50,682 bases of DNA from a bacterium (lineage in GTDB: Bacteria > Actinomycetota > Acidimicrobiia > Acidimicrobiales > Bin134). Below the pieces are notes generated by a model. It had not been told where the DNA came from, ran no database searches, and saw only the letters and a list, made by a program, of their open reading frames with translations. The position numbers and the translations under genes were made by a program. How positions within the stretch are numbered: the first letter of the stretch is position 1; every line of letters begins with the position of its first letter. Positions 47,001-50,682 of this stretch are shown one piece after another. The stretch is taken from NCBI GenBank assembly GCA_028819295.1, contig JAPPMA010000094.1, forward strand, positions 1 through 50,682. The letters run 5' to 3'.

Positions 47001-47516
47001 GCCGCCGTGGAACGACAGGTACACCCCGGTTCCGCTGCGCTGACCGCGGCGGTGGCCGCCGGTCTGTTCAAGCTCACCGCCTACAAAGACGAGTACGAGG
47101 TGGCCCGGCTCATGCTGGATCCCGACGGCCACGCGCCCGCGGTGGCCGTCGCGCAACCCGGCGACCGGCTGGCCTGGCTCCTGCACCCGCCCACCCTGCG
47201 GGCGATGGGCCGCAAGAGCAAGATCGCCCTTTCCACAGCACGCTGGCGTCCGCTGATCGTTTTGTTGGCCAAGGGCAAGCGCCTGCGGGGAACCCGCTTC
47301 GACCCCTTCGGCCGGGCCAAGGTCCGCCGCGAGGAGCGCCGCCTGCCCGCCGAGTACCTGATGGCGCTGCGCCGGGCAGTCGAGGGCGCCGCCGCCCCCG
47401 AAGACTTGCAGACAGCCCAAGCCATAGCCGAGGCCGCCGACCTCGTCCGCGGCTACGAAGACATCAAGCTGGCCAACATCGCTGCGTTCCGCACCCGTCT
47501 GGCCGACCTGGCCTGA
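44013..47516 (+). CDS. Indolepyruvate ferredoxin oxidoreductase, fused alpha/beta subunits
   Basis: 1167 residues. Oxidises aryl- or branched-chain 2-oxo acids to acyl-CoA with ferredoxin. Pyrimidine/TPP-binding start (GTVFLTGIQAMARLPLEQLRADRAAGLNTAAFAAGYPGSPLGGLD), TPP site with CSGCPHNRSTVTDPG and GDGTFFHSGQLAMTAAIAAG, one ferredoxin-like [4Fe-4S] site (CEGCGHCAEISNCLSV ... CLEGDCPAF), and the gamma-like domain (HITGIGGTGVVTTGQLIGTAAMLDG). The C-terminal 200 residues are a DUF6537-type extension (FGRAKVRREERRLPAEYLMAL). TAGACT at 43998 may be a -10 box close to the start. Confidence 0.92.
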   Translation: MTATESNRSYRLSDRFTNEHGTVFLTGIQAMARLPLEQLRADRAAGLNTAAFAAGYPGSPLGGLDSALERAVRESGEADIVLRPSVNEEYAATAVMGSQLAGSRPDARYDGVIGIWYGKAPGVDRASDAIRHAMFAGADPKGGVVLLAGDDPNAKSSTLPSTSAGVLADLHIPVLYPGDPADVLELGRHAIAMSRATGLWVGLKIVANVADGSANVSLDPDRVKPVVPLHGGAPYQHRPDPRLLTPYTLDFEREIVEVRTNLALEYAELNHLNRVVVDSPDAWIGIISSGITYWEVREALAVIGLDSDEAVSSAGIRMLRMGLPIPFNTSTIRDFAAGLEEIFVIEEKTPNVESRVKDALYNTSHRPRIVGEYDEHDRRLIKSHGALHADDLAGPLRSRLARLGDRLAPEPPARERIPLAVNRTPYFCSGCPHNRSTVTDPGTAVGAGIGCHTMILLGDEERYGDIAGLTCMGSEGTQWIGMAPFVETPHLIQNMGDGTFFHSGQLAMTAAIAAGVHITYKLLWNGAVAMTGGQNPTGGIPLDRVCRSLLAQGVARIIITSDDPGRTRRLGLPSEVDVRNRTELAEVQRELAGVGGVTVLIHDQRCAAELRRDRKRDKISPPRTRVAINHRVCEGCGHCAEISNCLSVQPFDTPFGRKTTIDQDSCNVDLSCLEGDCPAFITITRPKRARRRQSSDRDALAVPPTPIPTPPEPAGIDVNIHITGIGGTGVVTTGQLIGTAAMLDGSSVQGLDQIGLSQKAGPVVSDLRITRSGRSGSNRLGDRQADLLLAFDLLVAASATGLDAADTARTAVVGSRDVVPPGAKTAHPEIGMPTAEELLERVRAETRADAQYWAGASDLAQALVGDAVAANVLVVGMAVQTGLLPVTPEALETAIELNGVAVEMNTAAFRWGRWWVAEQAMVETAAAGRAAPAPDDARMPEHDHADVLGRKLGSRIEELADGDSVLAAALELFAAEVVRFQNRALAARYIDAVAEFAAVERQVHPGSAALTAAVAAGLFKLTAYKDEYEVARLMLDPDGHAPAVAVAQPGDRLAWLLHPPTLRAMGRKSKIALSTARWRPLIVLLAKGKRLRGTRFDPFGRAKVRREERRLPAEYLMALRRAVEGAAAPEDLQTAQAIAEAADLVRGYEDIKLANIAAFRTRLADLA

Positions 47517-47582
47517 GGTTCTTGATCTGGAAGGCCCGCACACATCACCTGAGTTTGCTGTCATGACTGCTATCATGCATTC

Positions 47583-47879
47583 ATGAAGCAAGTTACTTGG
47601 AGGGCAGACGAAAAACTAGTGGCTCGAGTAAAGCTCTCCGCCCAACATCTGGACATGTCAATGAACGCGTACCTCACTCAGATTCTTCAAACGGCAACCG
47701 ATCCTTCCCGGTCGTCGAGCACGATGGAAGAGGTTCGGGCACGTCTGAAACTGGCAGGACTCCTAGTAGAGCCTGAGTACCCCAACTTCCCTCCCCCAGA
47801 CGAGGCACTCGTTGAAGAGGCAATGGAGCGCGCCGGCCAAGGCACCCCGCTTTCTGAATTGGTCCGCGCCAACAGGTGA
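47583..47879 (+). CDS. Antitoxin of a PIN-toxin pair (ribbon-helix-helix/FitA-like)
   Basis: 98 residues: MKQVTWRADEKLVARVKLSAQHLDMSMNAYLTQILQTATD is a ribbon-helix-helix DNA-binding arm, and the acidic rest (EEVRARLKLAGLLVEPEYPNFPPPDEALVEEAMERAGQGTPLSELV) binds the toxin. GTCATGAC, an 8-bp palindrome, lies at 47561-47568 upstream and may be its operator. Overlaps the toxin gene by 4 bp. Confidence 0.82.
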   Translation: MKQVTWRADEKLVARVKLSAQHLDMSMNAYLTQILQTATDPSRSSSTMEEVRARLKLAGLLVEPEYPNFPPPDEALVEEAMERAGQGTPLSELVRANR

Positions 47880-48304
47880 CCGTGTTCCTCGACACCTCCG
47901 CCCTTCTAAAGCGTTATGCAAATGAGCCGAACAGCGATGTAGTTAGGGATCTGGATGCCGTTGTCGTTGTCAGCGAGCTGGTGAAGGTCGAGCTGCCATC
48001 TGCGCTGTGGCGAAAGCACCGAATCGGTGAGTTCTCTGCCCGTCATGCCCAAGCTCTATGCCAGAGGTTCATAATCGACATTGGCCCTTTGTCGCGCCAG
48101 CCTGCACACGTCATCAAGGTAAGCACCGACATATTGAATGCAGCAGCCGACCTTGTAGCACGCCATCCGCTGCGCGCCTATGACGCAGTGCAGCTAGCCT
48201 CTGCTCTCGAAGTTCGATACACCGTCGACAACTGTTCCTTCGGATGCTTCGATAGACAGCTCTCCACGGCCGCCGCCATTGAGGGCCTTGCCCTGCTGTG
48301 GTGA
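47876..48304 (+). CDS. VapC-like PIN toxin
   Basis: 142 residues, GTG start. Acidic PIN residues in VFLDTSALLKRY (Asp), VVSELVKVELPSAL (Glu), LRAYDAVQLASAL (Asp) and FGCFDRQL (Asp). A ribonuclease that would cut structured RNA when not held by the antitoxin. Not closely like the VapC at 34494. Ends about 50 bp from the convergent permease gene. Confidence 0.9.
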   Translation: MTVFLDTSALLKRYANEPNSDVVRDLDAVVVVSELVKVELPSALWRKHRIGEFSARHAQALCQRFIIDIGPLSRQPAHVIKVSTDILNAAADLVARHPLRAYDAVQLASALEVRYTVDNCSFGCFDRQLSTAAAIEGLALLW

Positions 48305-48353
48305 ATGGGGCTCTGAGCCCTCAGACGGGGGCTCAGCCGAGGAAGGCCGAGAG

Positions 48354-49430
48354 TTAGAGCTTCGCTTGGCGGGGATCCCAGAGTTCGCGTGCCTTTTCCC
48401 CCACTCGGTTCAGCGCGAACACGGTGAGGAACATGGCAACGCCGGGAGCGAACACCAGATGGGGGTGGCGGTCGAAATCGTCCTGGCCCGCGGCGATCAT
48501 GTTGCCCCACGTAGGGTCGGGCCGCTGGATGCCCAGACCGAGGAAGCTCAAGGAGGCCTCGGCCACAATCAACACGGCGATGATGATGAAGGCGTAGCTG
48601 AAGATGGGAAGGGCGACGTTGGGCACCAGTTCTTTGAACATGATCCGGCGGCGGCTGGCGCCCATCGCTCGGGATGCCAGCACGAACTCCCGCTCGGCGA
48701 AGACCATGGTGTTGACCCGGGCCAAACGGATATAGGTGGGAATCCCCAGGATGGCCAGAGCGATGGCCATGTTGCGGGGGCTGCGATCCATGACACTGGC
48801 CAGCGCCAACAGCAGAATCAGCGGCGGGAAGGCCAGCAGCGAGTCGGTGACCACCCCGATTCCCGTGTCCAGACGACCCTTGAAGAACCCGGCCATCACG
48901 CCGATGGTTCCGCCCACCAAGATGCCGATGGCCACCGCCAGCACGCTGACCTGCAACGACACTCGGGCCCCGTAGACGATGCCTCCCAACACGTCCAGCG
49001 CCTGGCGGTCGGTGCCCAGCGGGTGAGCTGAAAGCAGGTCCGGTCGCTTCAAGGTCGGGGTGCCGTCGAAAATGGTGGCCGAGGCGTCTTTGGCCTCAGA
49101 GATGGGCAGGAAGTCGGCGAACGCGGCGGACAGTCCGACAATGGCCACCCAGACAACCGACATCCACAGCCCGGTCTCGAACAGCGGTCCCCAGACGAGC
49201 TTTCCGGCGCTGTCGAGGGCCAAGAACAGAAGCACCAGCCCGCCGACGGTTAGCACCACCCGATAGCCGGCGTTCACATCGGTGAGCACCATCAGACCGA
49301 TGACGATGGCCGCCACCCCGCCGATCAGCCCAACGGTCACCCGCATCAGACGCTGGGCGTGGCTCAAGGGATCGACGACCGTCCCGGCCACATAGTCGGT
49401 GTCGGGCACGAGCACGGTGTCAGCGGCCAC
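48354..49430 (-). CDS. ABC transporter permease, OppC/DppC type
   Basis: 358 residues with several membrane segments (VTVGLIGGVAAIVIGLMVL; VVLTVGGLVLLFLALDS; LWMSVVWVAIVGLSAAF) before the usual PLGTDRQALDVLGGIVYGARVSLQVSVLAVAIG and the EAA loop ASRAMGASRRRIMFKELVPNVALPIFSYAFIIIAVLIVAEASLSFLGLGIQRPDPTWGNMI. Second permease of a peptide/nickel-type importer. The first gene, OppB-like, overlaps its start by 11 bp. Partner binding protein and ATPases are outside the window. The N-terminal extension of about 90 residues is longer than normal. Confidence 0.9.
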   Translation of the reverse strand: MAADTVLVPDTDYVAGTVVDPLSHAQRLMRVTVGLIGGVAAIVIGLMVLTDVNAGYRVVLTVGGLVLLFLALDSAGKLVWGPLFETGLWMSVVWVAIVGLSAAFADFLPISEAKDASATIFDGTPTLKRPDLLSAHPLGTDRQALDVLGGIVYGARVSLQVSVLAVAIGILVGGTIGVMAGFFKGRLDTGIGVVTDSLLAFPPLILLLALASVMDRSPRNMAIALAILGIPTYIRLARVNTMVFAEREFVLASRAMGASRRRIMFKELVPNVALPIFSYAFIIIAVLIVAEASLSFLGLGIQRPDPTWGNMIAAGQDDFDRHPHLVFAPGVAMFLTVFALNRVGEKARELWDPRQAKL

Positions 49431-50541
49431 GGCGCAACCTCGGGTCCAGATAGCTGTAGGAGATGTCGATGGCGCCGTTCAGCACCACATAGAAGGTGGC
49501 CAGGATCAGCACCCCGCCCTGCACAACCGGAAAATCACCCACATTCACTCCGTCGTTCACGATGAGGCTGCCCATGCCTGGCAGTCGGAAGATGGTCTCC
49601 ACGATCACCGTGCCCCCGATCAAACGGCCGAAGGCCACGCCGGCCAAGGTGATGAGCGAGAACGACGAAGGCCGCAGAGCGTCGCGGGCCAAAATGCGCA
49701 CGGGCGGCATGCCCTTGGCCCGGGCCGACAAGATGAAGTCCTCTTGGAGAGTGGACTGCATGTCGCCCCGCAACAGACGCATGAACACGGCAATCTCGGT
49801 GAGGCCAACGGTGATGGCGGGCAAAAGCGAGCTGCGGAGATTCTCCAGTCTCCCCTCTTCGGAGGTCCAGCGAACAAAACCCTGGCGGGGGAACGACGGC
49901 CATTTGTTGGCCAACCACACCGTCAGCCCGGCAACCACTATGGTGGCCGCCAACCTGAGCAGCATTCCCCCCGCCCCCTCGCGCCGGGCCCGGGCTGCGC
50001 TCCACAGCAACCAGAGCGACCAGGCCAAGCCCAAAATCAACACCGCGTAGCGGGGAACGGTGGAGTGGAAGACGAACATGAAGATAAGCAGCAGCCCGGC
50101 TAAGAAGCTGGGAATGGAAATGATCCCGAATGCTGCCCCGCTGCTGTAACGGTCGAAACGCGACCCAGCCCGATAGGCGGCCCAAGACCCCATGGGCACC
50201 GAGATGAGCAAGGCCATGGCCATTCCCATGAGGGATATCTGGATGGTCACCGGGAAGGTCTGCTTCAGCCGGTCCGCCACCTTCACCCCTGGCCGGGTGA
50301 TCTGCTCACCGAAGTCACCGGTGAATATGTCCCCCAGCCAATCGATGTATCTGGAGGCCACATTCCGGTTCAGGCCCAGCTCTGCCTCAATGCGCTCGTA
50401 GTCCTCGATGTCGCCTTCCGCCCCGATGATGACCAGGATCGGATCGCCGGGGACCAGTTCGATGAGCAGGGAGGTGGCCGCGCTGACGATGAACAACACG
50501 GGCACCAGCCGGACCAGTTTCAGTCCGATGGTCCGCAGCAC
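49420..50541 (-). CDS. ABC transporter permease, OppB/DppB type
   Basis: 373 residues. LKLVRLVPVLFIVSAATSLLIELVPGDPILVIIG, YRRIEAELGLNRN-type loop (YERIEAELGLNRNVASRYIDWLGDIFTGDFG), FPVTIQISLMGMAMALLISVPMGSWAAYRAGSRFD and EAA loop ILSARAKGMPPVRILARDALRPSSFSLITLAGVAFGRLIGGTVIVETIFRLPGMGSL. It has an inserted segment of about 60 residues (LLWSAARARREGAGGMLLRLAATIVVAGLTVWLANKWP) between membrane segments. Upstream partners are beyond the end of usable sequence. Confidence 0.9.
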   Translation of the reverse strand: MLRTIGLKLVRLVPVLFIVSAATSLLIELVPGDPILVIIGAEGDIEDYERIEAELGLNRNVASRYIDWLGDIFTGDFGEQITRPGVKVADRLKQTFPVTIQISLMGMAMALLISVPMGSWAAYRAGSRFDRYSSGAAFGIISIPSFLAGLLLIFMFVFHSTVPRYAVLILGLAWSLWLLWSAARARREGAGGMLLRLAATIVVAGLTVWLANKWPSFPRQGFVRWTSEEGRLENLRSSLLPAITVGLTEIAVFMRLLRGDMQSTLQEDFILSARAKGMPPVRILARDALRPSSFSLITLAGVAFGRLIGGTVIVETIFRLPGMGSLIVNDGVNVGDFPVVQGGVLILATFYVVLNGAIDISYSYLDPRLRRGR

Positions 50542-50579
50542 GCCGGATCAGCCCCCTTGTCTGGTGCCTGAAAGAGAGT

Positions 50580-50682
50580 CGTTGGGGCCCCCCGCCCCCC
50601 CCCCCGGGGCCCCCCGGGAAAAAAACATGGGGGTGTTTTGGGGGGGGGGGGGGAGGGGGGGGGACCGGGGGGGGGGGTTCAC
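50580..50682. other. Low-complexity poly-G/C end, probable sequencing or assembly artefact
   Basis: Long runs of C and G, with short A runs, replace normal sequence from about 50580 to the end. No codon structure and no link to neighbouring code. It most likely marks a poor contig end. Confidence 0.8.

Noticed and set aside
50580..50682. Quadruplex-forming G-rich element
   Set aside because: The runs of G and C are at the contig edge and look like base-calling or assembly noise.

Overview
The window is high-GC DNA with dense, often overlapping genes and many GTG starts. It is most likely an actinobacterium (Actinomycetota), and I lean towards Acidimicrobiia. The reasons are a ChdC/HemQ-type coproheme decarboxylase, a GpgS-type glucosyltransferase, DUF3263, LytR_C and LppM-type envelope proteins, DUF222-HNH endonucleases, and the gene order folE-folP-folB-folK-panC ... 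coaX-lysS ... clpC known from other Actinobacteria. The last 100 bases or so are poly-G/C and look like a low-quality contig end.

Region by region. 0-5.4 kb (minus strand): a lipoprotein start cut by the window edge, chdC, a branched-chain-amino-acid-type binding lipoprotein, a DUF1330 protein, a DUF35/thiolase-fold fusion, fdhD and a nitrobindin-like protein. 5.4-7.5 kb: a lone groEL with a CIRCE operator, and a MoaD/ThiS protein. 7.6-12.2 kb: gpgS convergent with a glycerate kinase, a LytR_C/DUF3263 pair, tRNA-Thr(TGT), a GCS2-type carboxylate-amine ligase and a small aspartic protease. 12.2-12.9 kb: a RelE-type toxin/antitoxin pair beside a toxin relic. 13.0-15.8 kb: ispD-ispF-rlmB and a dienelactone hydrolase. 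16-24.5 kb: hemB, an unusual LppM-pseudoHAD membrane protein, clpC, a polyprenyl synthase, lysS and coaX. 39.3-43.9 kb: folE-folP-pseudophosphatase-folB-folK-panC-nadC, a tightly overlapping vitamin operon. 44-47.5 kb: a fused indolepyruvate ferredoxin oxidoreductase. 47.5-48.3 kb: a VapBC-like pair. 48.3-50.5 kb: two Opp/Dpp-type permeases.

The accessory part is 24.6-39.26 kb. It sits between nadC and coaX, so it interrupts the conserved vitamin/lysS/clpC cluster. It holds two near-identical HNH endonuclease genes (the second with a 5' deletion), a two-gene ATPase/STAND-NTPase operon behind a 34-bp palindrome, a small uncharacterised HicAB-like pair, VapBC, an orphan DUF1156 DNA methyltransferase and another AAA_14/DUF4143 ATPase. 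A five-copy 23-bp direct repeat array lies at its right edge. I found no integrase or transposase.

The best candidate for an undescribed system is the operon at 26.1-32.0 kb. A DUF4143 ATPase overlaps by 4 bp a 1403-residue protein with an N-terminal NACHT/STAND-like NTPase, a long helical middle and a C-terminal PD-(D/E)XK-like motif, followed by one or two small genes. Relics show that the same order (HNH gene, STAND gene, vapB) occurred at least three times side by side: once with an intact STAND gene, once almost wholly collapsed, and once with HNH and vapBC kept and the STAND gene reduced to about 110 bp. This suggests a repeating defence cassette that expands and collapses by recombination.

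A second theme is short tandem duplication at gene edges. Eight independent cases are listed, one of them copying the 3' end of lysS and one the 5' end of folB.
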